A stretch of DNA of 64,000 nt from Thozetella sp. PMI_491 (lineage: Eukaryota; Ascomycota; Sordariomycetes; Chaetosphaeriales; Chaetosphaeriaceae): positions 763,645 through 827,644 of the forward strand of contig MU270036.1 of the NCBI GenBank assembly GCA_021432635.1, given 5' to 3'. The notes under the pieces are model-generated. The model saw only the letters and a list, made by a program, of their open reading frames with translations. It was not told the DNA's origin and searched no databases. A program made the position numbers and the translations under genes. Positions 11,184-23,700 of the stretch are shown here, piece by piece; the stretch's first letter is position 1; each line of letters begins with the position of its first letter.

Positions 11184-14168
11184 GTCTCCACTCGGGACTG
11201 CCCCCAGCTCCGGTCCAAATATGCTCAACGACCGTGGATATACTGCGCCAGGGCACAACAGCACGGGCGGCTACTTCCCTCCCCAGCAGGCCCAGCAGCA
11301 TCAACACCAACTGCTCAACGGCACCGACTACGCAACCGCATCCAACACCCTCGCAAATTCCCACATTGCATCCCCCATCGCCGCCGACGGCAGCAGTCCG
11401 CTCGTCGCCCCCATCGCCACGCGCCCCGCTAAGTTTACAGAAGAGTGGGATGCTAGTCAGCGGGGGAGCTCCATAGTCGACGGCACACTCTCGAGCCACG
11501 GGATGCAGCGATCGAGCTCGTTCTCCGGATCCGCTGCCGGTGACGCCGGCATCGCTCTGTCGCGCGGCAACACTCTGAAGAAGAAGCCATCGCTACGGAG
11601 GAGTGCCAGCATGCGCCGAAGCAGCAGTCGCCGGAGTATGAAGGCCGGTAGCGTGAGAAGCTTGGCTCTCCACTCAACCTCCGACCAGGCCGACATGCAG
11701 AGTGCATTCGTGTGCCCCGTCCCCATCAATGGCAATCCTACCGAAGCTCTCGCCAACCGGTTCCAAGGTAAGTATTCTCCTCAGGCTCGGGTGCTAGAGC
11801 GTGCTCTCCACGTAGGCGACTCGGGAGTGGATTTTGGCTGACTGTTGGTCTTGAACTTTGCTCGCTAAAGCATGGCGCAAGATCCTTAAGGACCTCATTA
11901 CCTACTTCCGCGAGATACAGAGCCACTACGAGCACCGTGGGAAGTCGCTCCTCAAGCTCGCAAACCTATTGAACAACACGTCCACGCCTCCAGGGTTCCT
12001 ACCTTCCGGAGGGGTTGATGATGCACTTCAGATCCTTAGGGATTACAACAAGCAAGCCATCAGTGAGGCTGCCAAGGCGAGAGAGATTGAGGAGGACGTC
12101 ATCCTCGCCCTCACCGGCCTTCGGAGCGACTTGCACCAGAAAATCAAAGAGATCAAGAATCTGTCTGGTGATTTTAAGAGCTCGGTTCAGAAAGAGATGG
12201 ACCAGACACGGAAGGCTGTCAATAATCTCCAAGAAACATTAGGCCAAACCGAACTGAATTCAGCTTTGACAACGGGCAAGCAAGACCCCTACCTCCTGCG
12301 ACTGGCAGTCGACCGTCAACTCTATCGGCAGATCGATGAGGAGAACTACCTGCATCAGGTCTGTCTACTTCTGGGAACTTGTATCGGGTTCGTGCTTACA
12401 TGGCTCTAGGCGTATCTCAACCTGGAGAACTCGGGCCGGGAGCTCGAGTCAATCGTCGTCGGGGAGATCCAGAAGTCATATAACGCCTACGCAGGCATTC
12501 TGAAGCGAGAATCGGATGCTGTGCGGAACACGGTAGATGAGCTTCGGTCCGGTCCCATCTCTATGCCCAAGGACATCGAGTGGAACGACTTTGTCCATCG
12601 AGACGACCAGTTCGTTGACCCCGAGATCCCACCTCGCTCCGCGCAGTACATCGAGTATCCAGGACGTGACCACCCCCTGGTAGGTGCACTCTAGCATTTC
12701 ATCGCTTTCCTCGTCCCGACCCTCTCTTCACGTAACTATCCCTCCCGGCACAGAGCCGAAATTTCCTGGCCTACCGTCGAACCTCGTTCATGACTAACCA
12801 CATTGTGCCACCATTCATTCAGTGCCAGGAGATCCGAGCCGGGTTACTGGAAAGAAAGAGCAAATATCTCAAAAGCTACACAGCTGGCTGGTAAAGAACC
12901 CCCTAATCACTGTTGCATGCTTCTCAACGTGCCATCCCCAACCGACACCACTAACATGGCTCAGGTACGTGCTGTCTCCGACACATCTGCATGAGTTCAA
13001 GTCGGCAGACAAGACGCAGGCGCCTGTCATGTCACTGTATTTACCCGAGCAGAAGCTCGGTTCCCACTCGACTGAGGGAGGGTCGTCAAATAAGTTTATT
13101 CTCAAGGGGCGCCAGACGGGTAGCATGCATCGTGGCCACACTTGGGTCTTCCGTGCAGAGAGCCACGATACGATGATGGCATGGTATGAGGATATCAAAG
13201 CTTTGACCGAGAGGACCCCCGAAGAGCGCTCCAATTTTGTGCGGGACCATTCGCGGAGTTACAGTCGGTCATCCCAGCGTTCCTTCAGCAGTGACGGCGT
13301 TGTAGATGACGATGATGAGGAACCATTCACGGCAGCAGCCTCCGTTTCGCAGCAACCAAAGCAAGAGGCACTGCCTAGGCGTCCCTCCCCAGGCGGACGC
13401 TTCCCATCGGACCTCCAGGTAAATGCGCAGCGTGGTCTGCAGGTTCCACTTTCGCCAGCCAGCGTGAGTTCAGGCTATGACACTCATGATCGCGACATAC
13501 TCGCGACCGCAGAGACACTCCCTGGCAGCGGGCTCGGCCCACAGTCTTTGGGGGATCACGAAGGCCGAATCGGCTACGGGGGGACGGTACGGACCCCTAT
13601 GGAGGAGGCGCCGTCTCACGCAGCCATCATTGACCAGGAGGCGAAGGAAGACGGCGTTAACCCATATACAAGCGAACCATGGACTCAGGACCCGCGGCAG
13701 CTGCGGGGCTCGGCGGACTCTGCGAGCCGCCTAGTGCCCGTGGCTGCCCAACGCTCGTCATCCGTCAGAGTAGCATCTACCAAGAATAGCTACGGACTCG
13801 CAACGCCCGAGAGCAATATGGCGACAGCATCCGACGAAATTCCCAATAAGAACGGGTGGGCGAATGGCAAGCAGGTTGTCGGGACCGCTGGGATTGGCTC
13901 TTTGCCCTCTGGGCATCAGCCGCATGCACCCTTCGGCACGGGGCTTGAACCCTACGGATCGGTGTCCGGACGGGCGGTTGGCGTGGACCCGGGAAACCAG
14001 CAAGCATTCGTAGAGCAGAGGGAGGCGATGCCGAGCGTGACCAACAGCAGTGCCGGCCAGAACGGCAGTGCGGTCCGACCAAGTACCGGCCCTCGTAACG
14101 ACAGCGTGCCAACCATTTCCAGCCTCCACATTCCGGGCGAATTTCCCCGCGGCACACCTGTGTCCTAG
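11170..14168 (+). CDS. Slm1/Ask10-family F-BAR and PH domain protein
   Basis: Slm-type proteins bind PI(4,5)P2 at eisosomes and pass membrane stress to TORC2. Five exons join in phase: 11170-11767, 11871-12358, 12410-12679, 12823-12890 and 12965-14168 (875 residues). Residues 1-195 are Ser-rich with a basic SLRRSASMRRSSSRRSMK cluster. Residues about 195-450 form a coiled-coil F-BAR-like region starting at NRFQAWRKILKDLITYFREI. A PH domain at about 455-570 begins EIRAGLLERKSKYLKSYTAGWYVLS when exons 4 and 5 are joined. The last 300 residues look disordered. The ATG at 11170 (catcATGGcc) was chosen because nothing in frame upstream is an ATG. The third intron (143 nt) could be read through in frame for a while, but the spliced form matches the family better. 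Slm1 and Ask10/Rgc1 are paralogous families, and which of them this is remains open. Confidence 0.85.
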
Positions 14169-16159
14169 GTCGCCCACAAGGCGCGGTTACTGCCACTTGT
14201 ACCGCCCACTTTGCTCACGGGGCTCTCCATTGCATGAGCTATTCCCAAGTCAGGTATCTGACCTGGTTGCTGTCATGAAAGTGTCGTAAAGAGGAGCCTG
14301 GGTCCGGCTAGGCTTGTGAAGGATGGGGGTTCCGATGGTGAAGCAGCGTGCGCCTTTGCAAGCGAACACCTGGCATTTTCACTCGGCCTCTCCATCTTGC
14401 GGAGGCGACTTGGTATGTTGGAGGGAGGATGGGGGACGATGCGTGGCTTCTCATCCTTGTTATGCGACCAGGGACTCTTAGCGGGCCCTCTTGGGGCTTG
14501 AGCGCCCCCCGCCTGCGGATACCTACTTCGCCCAGACCATACGGTGCTGTGGTCCATAGTCCTAACTACATAGTAGAATGTGCACATGTTTCACGTCCAC
14601 CGCACCCTGCCGCTGACACCCGACCACAGGGCAAGATTAAGCGCCAAAGCCAGAGTGCCAGGGAGGATTCACTGCCTAGTTTGCTACACGTCTAACGAGA
14701 GAGCGTGACTGCTAGACTATGAGTCCCGGGCGCCTGGCGGCGCCTGCAGAGCTGTTGCAGAAAAAAAATCAGCCGGGGGCTGAGGAGATTCTGCCTTGGT
14801 CTCCAACTCTGGCGGAGAGGTAGTCGCCTGCTCCAGGTCAGCTTTGCCCCCCTTCCCTCCCCTCCCCCTCCGCCCGGAACCCCCCCGGCAGATGGTTATA
14901 ATTGGATCCCAGCCGCAGCCGCAGCCGCCGGGGTGCCCCTCGCTCACCTCGGTAAGAACGAGCGGGGCATACAATCCCACGAAACGGACATACAGCTGCG
15001 TGAGGCAGGTGCTCGAGCTGTTCTAGGTTAACTTGCCGCCCGCGCCATGTAAGACATGCAAAAGGCAAAAGGGCTGGGTGGTGGTACCCGAAGCAAAACC
15101 GGTGGCCCAAGTAGCTGGACCTGAGGGGTCGTGGACTCTTGCCTAGTTGCTCGAAAGGGCCTCTCGCACGCGCTACCCTGTCGCTTTCGCCGCATACGGA
15201 GTACTGCTGTGCTCCCAGGCACGCCTGATTGGCGGCATACCAGGGGAGAAGAAGTCGCCGAAACGCAAAAGGATGCGCATGCTGGATTGGTAGTCTCCCA
15301 AGAGCGCGTCGCCGCTTCACCTTTTGATGGGGCTGTCAGCATGCTCTCGCAGCTGCTCCTTCCCCCGCTCCGCGAGTAGATGCAAGGAGGGGGGTAAAAG
15401 GACAAGGACCGCACTCACGAACCCTTTTGGGCCAGCGGGGGAGCTCCGAAGCTTTGACAGCTTCCACGCAAACCAGGCTCTATCTCGCAAGGTTCCGCAG
15501 CACTCCCCCGCTCCCCGATAGGCGCGCGGACCCCCGATGATTCCTTCGGCAGCCTCAACGACGCCATCTCCCTCCATTCTATAGGTAGTCTGGCAAGTCT
15601 GGGAGCTGCCTGCATGTCCGTGCCAACACCGCACCCGCATCTCTGCCACCCCCCTTTCCCATGTTTGCGCAGTGTGCCGTCTGTGCGAGCTCTAGCAGTC
15701 GTCGCTGCTCCAGCGACCAGCTTCGCTCATCACACCTGAGGCCCTGGAGATAGCTCCGTCCCCGGTCCCCCATGCCTCCTCGCCCAAGCCACTAGCTGGC
15801 GTGGATGCCCCAAAGAGGCAACCTCGGGGCTTCACACCCAGCTCCCATCTGACCACCATGCTGCCGTCCGATGTGCTCAGTCTTGGCGAGGATGACTAGT
15901 GTCTCTCGAGTCAACACGGGCTCCTGGCTGCCATGGAGGATATAACCGCATCCAGCTGCTTCCCCCCTTTATTTCATGTTCTGAGTTGCTAATTGTCTAT
16001 CTCTCTGCCAACCCTACACCTTGACCTACTCCAGGGCCGAGAACCGCTCCTCTCCTTATTTCAGCTACGACGCCTGCTGGTTGTCCGGGCTGCCATGGCC
16101 CTGGTTTGGGCCTCCTACTCCCCTGTGCGCTGTTCTACGCAGGCAACCTATAGAGCAAC
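14169..16159. other. Intergenic Slm1-like to MFS gene
   Basis: Two kilobases with only short frames lacking recognisable products. CT-rich tracts at about 14840-14890 and a TACGGAGTA motif near 15196 are visible. The last 200 bases should contain the MFS promoter (a TATAAC at about 15940). Confidence 0.5.
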
Positions 16160-18584
16160 ATGACCTCACGCAGTTGGGAGGATGGCCGTCGGCCGTCCGA
16201 GCCTCCGAGCCCAGTCAGCCCCGGTCACGATCTAAGGCTCGCGTCCCAGGCAATGCAAAGAGCGGCCGATGCTATGATTGCGGCTACCGAGTCCTTCCGG
16301 AGGCAGTTTCATGCACAGCAGAGTGGCCCCGCTCCTCCCATCAACGACGGCAGGATCGCGCAGAATATAGGCGGCGATATGGCAGAGCGCTCATCGGGTG
16401 AATCTGAGGGAGACGGCGGCAGCCCGGTACTATGGCTTCGCTTCCTCGAAGCTAACCCCGAGAACGAGGCCCCGCCTACACCGCCCGCTAGCAGGCCAAT
16501 CGGCTCTAGAACCCCCCTCGAGCTACTTAATCCAATACTCGTATCCTCGACGGGATCCTCCACCAAGATCCCTAGCCCTAGTTCAACTACCACTTGGTCG
16601 AAGTCTGCAGCATCCACGGCGAGCCTCGTCAATGTGCCAAGGGCGGCGCCCGCCCCGGTCGTCGCAACCGGGCCAGGGCTGGTTCACCACGCCGATTCTT
16701 CTAAACAACTTGGCCAGCATGTTGACTTAGTTAATGCTGCCGATCGGTTCCGCTCAACCCGGCGTGACTCCCACCCATACTTACCCTCCAGCCAGGCCCA
16801 ATATTTGGAAGCACCCCCAGCCACCGGACTAGAAGCTGCCAAAAATACTCCCCAGAAGTTTGGCATGCCCCCAGCCGGCTCAGCAGGTGGACGTCCTCGG
16901 GAGCTCTCCAGAACCGGCGAGATCTTGTTCATCTTTGTCATCAGCATGGGCCGTAAGTACTTAATTCTTTATCCCCCTTTCTAGGAGCTTCTGCGAGTAT
17001 CTGTGTGCCTGAAGGAGCCCTTGATACCAGTTCCTCTCCCGTGACATATGACCTAAGTCTTGCGGGACATTTCTGTAATTTTGATCAATAGCTAAGAATC
17101 TCTCAGAGATGGTCATGCTAGCCGCCATGGCGCAGGCGTTGGTCCCAGCCCGAATCATTGGCAACACTTTCCCGGACACCAATCCCGGGAAACTAGCCTG
17201 GTACTCGGCCGCCTACGGCCTCACAGCAGGGACTTTTGTGCTGCCAGCTGGCCGCCTTGGCGACGTCTTTGGTCATAAGGCCGTTGTTGTCGTTGGGTTT
17301 CTTTGGCTAGCCGCGTGGAGTTTTGCGGCCGGATTCGCCCCCTCGGTCGGGAACGCCGGCGGCCTGGGGACCATATTTTTCTGCTTCTCTCGCGCTATGC
17401 AAGGCATCGGATCGGCCCTCGTCGTCCCTAACGGCCAGGGAATACTAGGCCGAGCTTACCCTCCCGGCCCCCGCAAGAACATCGTCATGTCAATGTTTGG
17501 AGCTGCAGCCCCTCTTGGATTTGTCGTAGGAGCCGCTATGTCAAGTCTCTTTGCTGAGCAAGCGCAGTGGCCGTGGGCATTCTGGACTCTGGCAGCTCTC
17601 TGCGTCGCCTTGGCAGCGCTGAGCATCCTTGCCCTTCCTTCCTCCTTGTGTCACGGCTCCCAGGTGGCGAAGCAGATAGAGGAAGGACTCTGGGTTCGAT
17701 TAGATGTTCCCGGCATTATGCTGGGCATTTCCGGCCTCGTCCTCTTTAACTTCGCCTTCAACCAGGCCCCAATCGTCTCTTGGAGGACCCCGTATACCTA
17801 CTTTATTCTGATCATAGGAGCCTTGCTCCTCGCAGGATTCACATATACTCAACAGCACGCTCGACACCCTCTTGTGCCGGTGAGTGCTATGCACACCGGC
17901 ACCAATTTCGTCCTTGGTTGCACGGCAGCAGGCTGGGGATGCTTCGGCGTTTGGGTGTACTATGCCTTTACCTTTCTCGAGAACTTTCGTGGCTGGTCTC
18001 CGCTCACCGCCAGTGCAGCCCTGGCACCGGCCCCGATCGCTGGCTTAATAGCGAGTCTTCTGACGGGCTTTCTCATGAGCCGCGGAGTTCGACCGCATTG
18101 GATCATGCTTGCTAGCATGTTTAGCTTTCTCGTCGGGAGCTTGCTGTTTGCAACAGCACCGGTGGCTCAGAGCTACTGGTTCAATACCTTCTTCGGCATC
18201 GTTATTATGCCCTTCGGAATGGACATGTCCAATCCTGCAGCTACTATGTATGTCGCTGATGATGCCTTTAACCTTGATTCGAGCAAGCGAGAAGGCGAGG
18301 CTGACCCAAACTAAACGAACAGTCTACTTAGCAACAGCGTATCCAAAGAGCACCAGGGAGTAGCGGCGAGCTTGGTAGTCACAGTGGTAAACTACTCCAT
18401 CTCGCTAGCCCTTGGCATTGCAGGGACTATTCAGACGCAACTGGACGAATCGGACCAGATCACCCTAGAGAGTTGCAGAGCAGCGCAGTACTTTGGTGTC
18501 GGGCTAGGCGGCCTAGGCCTCGTGCTCGCTTCGGCCTCGTTACTTGGGAACCGAATGTGCTGGTCGGGACAACGAGTAGGCTGA
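16160..18584 (+). CDS. MFS transporter, DHA2/Atr1-like, with long N-terminal tail
   Basis: This is a proton-coupled drug or metabolite exporter of the major facilitator superfamily. Exons 16160-16952, 17092-18247 and 18323-18584 join in phase (introns gtaagt...tag 139 nt and gtatgt...cag 75 nt) to 736 residues. The second join restores the DHA2 family block AATILLSNSVSKEHQGVAAS, which supports the model strongly. Motif A-like AGRLGDVFGHKA and the RAMQGIGSALVVPNG segment are present, with about 12-14 hydrophobic helices from residue 255 on. Residues 1-255 are a Ser/Pro/Ala-rich, mostly hydrophilic tail, unusually long for the family. Substrate cannot be read from the sequence, and no biosynthetic genes lie nearby. 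Confidence 0.85.
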
Positions 18585-18978
18585 ACGGTAGCGTCTGCAG
18601 GGAACAGGGCGAGATTGAATTTTCGCGTTCGGTAGTTCCAGAACAAGCCTAGATAGAACAGGATGGCAAGGGAGGGTTAAACGATCGGGGTTTGACACAC
18701 CCCGTTCATCGAAGTACCTTGAGCAACCTACATAGCTTAGGTATCTTTTAATGTAGCGACGATCCGAACCCCCTGAACTCCCAATCCTGACGCCTGTGAA
18801 GAAAGTCCCTGCCCGCGATTTGGAGGCTCGCACCGGTTCCTGCTTTCTTGGGACGCTCTGGTGCGTTGATAGCCCATGACATTCAGGCTGGTGCTGATGT
18901 CCACCACCGTATTACCCTACTTTGGTGCCGGTCAGCATCATGGGGGGCTCAATGTTCCTGTCAATGTGGCTGGGAGGA
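18585..18978. other. Convergent 3' region MFS/GAR1
   Basis: A 394-base gap between two genes transcribed toward each other, holding both 3' UTRs. Nothing else is seen. Confidence 0.6.
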
Positions 18979-19782
18979 TCATCGGCCACCTCTGCTGGAG
19001 AAACCGCCGCGACCACGGCTGCCTCCTCGCGAAAACCCTCCAGAGCCGCCACGGCCACCACCCCCTCCACGACCGCCGCCAAAACCACCACCGAATCCTC
19101 CGCGGCCACGGGGAGCGCCACGAGGGCCTCCACGCCCGCCTCGCTGGAAGCCTCCACGAGCACCAGCACCTCCACCACGGCCGGCCTTCTTCACTCTGGC
19201 GACTGTTCCCGGGGCTGGCTTGGGCTTGGGCAGGAACTTCTCCAGCGGAAGAAGCTTTTCGCCAGAGATGTAGAACTTATCGCCAAATTTGAATGAAGCT
19301 GCCTGGATGCCTTCGGACGGCTTGATGGTGAACTGAACTTGAGTAATGGGGCCGAGAACCTCGTCAACCTTTCCCACGGATGTCTGGGATTTCGTAGCGT
19401 TAATATCAAAGTGCCCCCAATTTGCGGGGGAGAGTAGCAGGGGGAGGAGGGGTGTCTGACCTTGTTCTCGAGATATATCGGCGCATTGAAGTGCGGGACC
19501 TTGATGTTCGTGCTCTTGCACACCATTTCCCCTTCACAGGCATGGATGAATGTCCCCAACTCTACTACTGTGGCCGGAGGGCCAAAATCTCTTTGCTGAA
19601 AGCCGCCGCGTCCTAAAGATTCCAGTTTCGTTAGCTAGGCTTGGACAGAGTGGACAAGGGGTTTGCTCCATCTATGAGCAATTGGCTAAGGGAGCACATT
19701 CTGAGAGGGAAAAAAAATACTGACCTCCACCTCGGCCGCCAAAGCTGCCTCCACGGCCACGCGGGGTTCCACGGTAAGACAT
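18979..19782 (-). CDS. GAR1: H/ACA snoRNP subunit Gar1
   Basis: Gar1 is one of the four core proteins of box H/ACA snoRNPs, which pseudouridylate rRNA in the nucleolus. Exons 19782-19725, 19612-19461 and 19383-18979 join in phase to 204 residues, almost the yeast length of 205. The short N-terminal GAR stretch is followed by the folded core ([48 protein letters not shown]) and a C-terminal Gly/Arg-rich region from about residue 135. The GAR repeats are DNA-level repeats as well (CCACGGCC-type units). It is divergent from the TPR-J gene. The assignment is secure because the whole core is conserved. Confidence 0.96.
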
Positions 19783-20428
19783 GTTGCGAGGTGAGGTGAG
19801 GTGAGGGCTCAAGGGGTACGGGAGCTGGGGTTGTGGCAAGCTCAAGCGTGAGAGCTTCAGTTTTTTTTTTTTTTTTTTGGGTCGAAACTTTCCCCTCGAT
19901 CTGCGTCCGAGGCTCGAAAATAGTATGCCGGAGATATCCCGAAAAGACCCACACCGGCGCATGACGCTATGCTCGATGCTGACAGGGGCCTCACTTGGGT
20001 TCAATATGGGGTAGATGCATTAATTGTGCTGAGACCCCACTGAGAAGTATCCTCTGTTTCCAAGATACTTATATTTATTAGTTAAAGGCACTTGAATAGC
20101 TAGTCTCTACTAACATTAAAAACTTGCCCCTGGAAAGACAATTTGTCCTGTATCGCGAACGCCTTCAAAGAAAGGAATAAGGACAGCCTGGACGGTTCCT
20201 TCCACCTTTCCTTTCTTTTCTCCGGGACGGCTGTTTTCTCTCAAACGCCGCTCTTCTCGTTATTGTTCTTGACTTCCCCTTCCTTTCTTCATGTTGCCCC
20301 CGAAGCTCCGTCGCTTCTGTTGATTCTGGCCCGACGTACAATACTCTCTCACCTTGGCTCTTGGTTCTCTTTTCCTTCCCTTCCAACGCGCGCCAGTGCC
20401 CCGCCGCCCAAGGCGCCGTTCTCAACAC
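19783..20428. other. Divergent promoter GAR1/TPR-J gene
   Basis: Contains a run of 18 T at 19861-19878, three CTCAC units just above the GAR1 start, and a CT-rich leader (20190-20400) in front of the plus-strand gene. No other gene is seen. Confidence 0.6.
19861..19878 (+). repeat. Poly-T tract (18 T)
   Basis: Eighteen consecutive T lie 79 bases upstream of the GAR1 start codon. Poly(dA:dT) tracts commonly exclude nucleosomes in fungal promoters, so a promoter role is plausible. Confidence 0.8.
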
Positions 20429-22054
20429 ATGCTCGTCCCTCTCTCTGCCCTGGCCATCGCGGCCAGCCTCCTGTCGACACCCGCCGTCGTCAACGCAATC
20501 TCGGCGGCCGAGATTCCTTCGGACACCCCAGTGTCGGCACTGCTAGTCACGGCACAAAGTCACCTGTCCAAGGGAGAGACCAATGATGCACTCGTGTTCT
20601 ACGATGCTGCCATCGCTCGCGACCCCACCAATTATTTGACCTTTTTCAAACGTGCCACCACGTATTTGTCCATGGGGCGCACCACCCAGGCCACCGACGA
20701 CTTCAACAAGGTGTTGTCGCTGAAGCCAGGATTTGAGGGGGCCCATCTTCAGCTAGCCAAGATCAGGGCGCGTTTTGCAGACTGGGACACTGCGCGTGAG
20801 CAGTACATACTCGCTAAGAAGCAGCCGGAATCGGAAGAACTGGTTGGGTTGGAGGAGGCCCGGGGTGCTGCGGCTCTCGCCGAAGCTGCCCACAAGGCTG
20901 GCAACTGGGAGGAGTGTGTGAATCATGCTTCAACCGCTGTCTTGGTGGCCAACCGAGCTTTATCACTTCGTGAGATGCGCGCCCAGTGCCGTCTCGAGCG
21001 GGGTGAGCTTGGCGGTGCCATCAGCGACCTCCAGCATATCCTCCAGATGAAACCAGGTGACATCACACCCCACATCGTGATCTCATCACTCACCTTCTAT
21101 GCCTTGGGAGACTTGGAGAACGGCATGACGGCGATCCGGAAGTGTTTGCACTCGGACCCCGAGTCGAAGGCGTGTAAGAAACTACTAAAGGATGAGAAAG
21201 CTATCGACAAGAAGTTGCAGAAAGCCACTAAGAGCCTAGACAAGGGCCAGCCCATGACGGCTGTGCGGCATCTCGTTCCTACAGGCGACGATCAAGGGCT
21301 TATACAAGATGTCAAAGACCAAGTACAGGCGTTGAAGGGCGACGGAATGATCCCGCAGTCTGCTGGAAATGCGCTCGTAGCCCGTCTCGTCGAGATGGCC
21401 TGCCAGGCATACTTTGAGGTGAGTCCATCCCCAATCACTCGACGGCCCCGCCCACGAGGTCTCACAGCGCCCCCGCAGGCAAGCAGCAAGAAGGCCAAGG
21501 AGTTTTGCGAAGAGTCACTCCAGTTCGACGAAAACGCCTTCTACGGTCTCTTGTATAGTTCAAAGAAACAACTCGAAGCTGAAGAGTTCGAGGCAAGCAT
21601 CAACACACTCAAGAAGGCCAGCGAGGTGCGGCCAGATAAACAGGACATCGTCAACCCCCTGATGCAGAAGGCTCAGGTTGCCCTGAAGCGCAGCAAGACC
21701 AAGGACTACTACAAGATTCTCGGAGTAGCACACGACGCCGACGAGAGGCAGATTAAGTCGGCATACCGCAAACTGTCTAAGCAGCATCATCCTGATAAGG
21801 CTGCTAAGCAGGGCATATCTAAGGACGAGGCGGAGAAGAAGATGGCGGGCATCAACGAAGCATACGAGGTCCTTAGCGACCCGGAGCTGCGCGCAAGATT
21901 TGACCGTGGGGACGACCCCAACAACCACGAGCAACAAGGTCAGAACCCCTTTGCGCAAGGCGCACCGTTCATGTTCCAGCAGGGCGGCGGCAGCCAATTT
22001 CAGTTCAAGTTTGGCTCGGGAGGCTTCCCCGGCGGGTTCCCATTCGGAGGCTAA
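20429..22054 (+). CDS. TPR-J-domain ER co-chaperone, DNAJC3/p58IPK-like
   Basis: Homologues are lumenal Hsp40s that feed clients to BiP during protein folding stress. Exons 20429-21418 and 21479-22054 join to 521 residues. The first 23 residues ([23 protein letters not shown]) act as a signal peptide. Tandem TPR units follow (for example [20 protein letters not shown] and [20 protein letters not shown]), then a J domain at about 405-472 starting [14 protein letters not shown] with an intact HPD in KQHHPDKA. A Gly/Phe-rich end ([14 protein letters not shown]) closes it, and no KDEL-type signal is present. The 60-nt intron (gtgagt...cag) is a multiple of three and has no stop, so an unspliced transcript would insert 20 residues. 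An upstream in-frame extension lacks an ATG, so 20429 is the start. Confidence 0.9.
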   Translation: MLVPLSALAIAASLLSTPAVVNAISAAEIPSDTPVSALLVTAQSHLSKGETNDALVFYDAAIARDPTNYLTFFKRATTYLSMGRTTQATDDFNKVLSLKPGFEGAHLQLAKIRARFADWDTAREQYILAKKQPESEELVGLEEARGAAALAEAAHKAGNWEECVNHASTAVLVANRALSLREMRAQCRLERGELGGAISDLQHILQMKPGDITPHIVISSLTFYALGDLENGMTAIRKCLHSDPESKACKKLLKDEKAIDKKLQKATKSLDKGQPMTAVRHLVPTGDDQGLIQDVKDQVQALKGDGMIPQSAGNALVARLVEMACQAYFEVSPSPITRRPRPRGLTAPPQASSKKAKEFCEESLQFDENAFYGLLYSSKKQLEAEEFEASINTLKKASEVRPDKQDIVNPLMQKAQVALKRSKTKDYYKILGVAHDADERQIKSAYRKLSKQHHPDKAAKQGISKDEAEKKMAGINEAYEVLSDPELRARFDRGDDPNNHEQQGQNPFAQGAPFMFQQGGGSQFQFKFGSGGFPGGFPFGG

Positions 22055-23700
22055 GAGATGGTACCACTCATATAAGAGGCCATCATATTGTACAAATCTG
22101 TCACCTCATGCCGGAGTTTGGTGTTCAAGGTGCTTGGGGCCGGTGCCGAGCGTGGCTTTTTAGACCTCGGGCATCCACACAGATGGTCGGGTACGCCATG
22201 TTTGTGGGGGAAGGGAGGGAGGAGCTGAGGTATTCTGTCAGGTCATGGGATTATAGGCGGGGCCGTGCCAATGCAACAAAAGGTCTTGAGGTAGGGCACT
22301 GTCTGACAATTCCCACAGGGGCCCTTGGTAGTTAATCGTCTGGCGACTTCCGCCGTGCGTTCTGCGTGTTACAACTACAGGTCAGGTGCACTCCGGCGGC
22401 GGAGTAGCCTCAGTTTCCGTCTACCTCCATTAGCTTCTTAACATTAGCTCTGCTATCAGCAAGCCCCGTCTCATATACCTCTGCAGCTTTAACCCGCGAT
22501 GGGTCGTGACATGGCTCCCACTGTCTTGCTCAGTGTAGATCTCGCCGCTAGGTGCGCCACCCCTCCAGGCAGACATCTCCTCTCGACGGACTGACCATCA
22601 ATGCCATGACCAGTGACACGGGGTGGGCAAGCCGCACCATCTCCCATGCCGTTGTCTTCTCGATATGATAATTCTACAAAGTCTATCACCGCCGGGGGTC
22701 AGTCAAATGCTACCCACATACGACCTAAATAGAAGTGTACAGAAGCGATGGGAATTACTATAGCTCCTCCACGCCCAGTCCTTCAGAATCTCCGGGAAAG
22801 GCATGAAGCGAGGAGGATGAGCCCAACCCCGTCGTCTTGCTCGTCCACTTGATGCTCGAGTCGGCCGATACGGCCATCCGCGCCTCGGCCATCCACGCCT
22901 TGACCATCTCCCACGCAACAAGACCAATGCGGCGGTCTGTGGCTTCGCTCGAGCTCGCGCTCCGTCTTCAATGACACCGACACCGAGCAGATGCGAGCAG
23001 CCGATACGCTCCTCTAAAACGTACAGTCCCTATAGCTATGCCCCCCCCCCCCATCCCCCTTTCTAACCATATGACAAGCAGCGTCGCGAGACACAAGACA
23101 AGCTAAAAGCCTGGGACAACTGAAGGAGGGTATGGCTTGGTGCCTTAAGAGCGAACTGTGTAGAAGACCAGAACCAAGTTGCTAGGAAGGGGGAAAGGGG
23201 AGAAATCATGGCCCGCGCCTGTCAATTCACGTCCATGGCACCCAATAGCCCTCAAATCATAGTAAACACAACGTATATACAAGCCAAGTTCCACGTCGAC
23301 CGTCCCGGTCCCTGGAGAGATGGCATGGAGAAAGGGGGAATGGGGAGGGTGGGGCCATGAAGATGCAGCAAGTCCTATGGCGCGGCCCGGTAATCCCCCG
23401 GAAGCGCAAGGCGGTCCCTGCGAGTCCCCAAACTTATATTCGCTATTTCAGGCCTCAAGAACTCGCGTAACGCAGGTACGCAGTTCTACCACCGGTCACA
23501 TCGCTCCATCCACTCTACCGGAAGGCCCCCTCCCCTCCCCCTCCCCCGTGCTCCCCAGGAGAAGCAGCAAAAGAGCCCGAGAAAGGACCGCTGGTATGCT
23601 GTCGACGTGGTACCTCATGAAGCACTGTTCTGGCGAACAAAATAGGCCCTGTATTTTACCGACAATGTTAGCGTACCGCGCAGTCTATTTGGACACGGGG
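22055..23700. other. Convergent 3' intergenic region
   Basis: At 1.65 kb this is long for a convergent pair. It contains a run of 12 C at 23041-23052. A minus-strand frame without an ATG at about 22930-22757 reads like a protein end (WEMVKAWMAEARMAV), but I could not connect it to upstream exons. No RNA gene was recognised. Confidence 0.4.

Noticed and set aside
12780-12822. Possible coding use of the third intron of the Slm1-like gene
   Set aside because: The intron stays open in one frame, but it contains a TGACTAACC branch-like site and a CAG acceptor, and the spliced form gives the conserved start of the PH domain.
18510-18545. GTGCTCGCTTCGGC, similar to the 5' end of U6 snRNA
   Set aside because: It lies in the last MFS exon in frame, and the match stops after about 14 bases.
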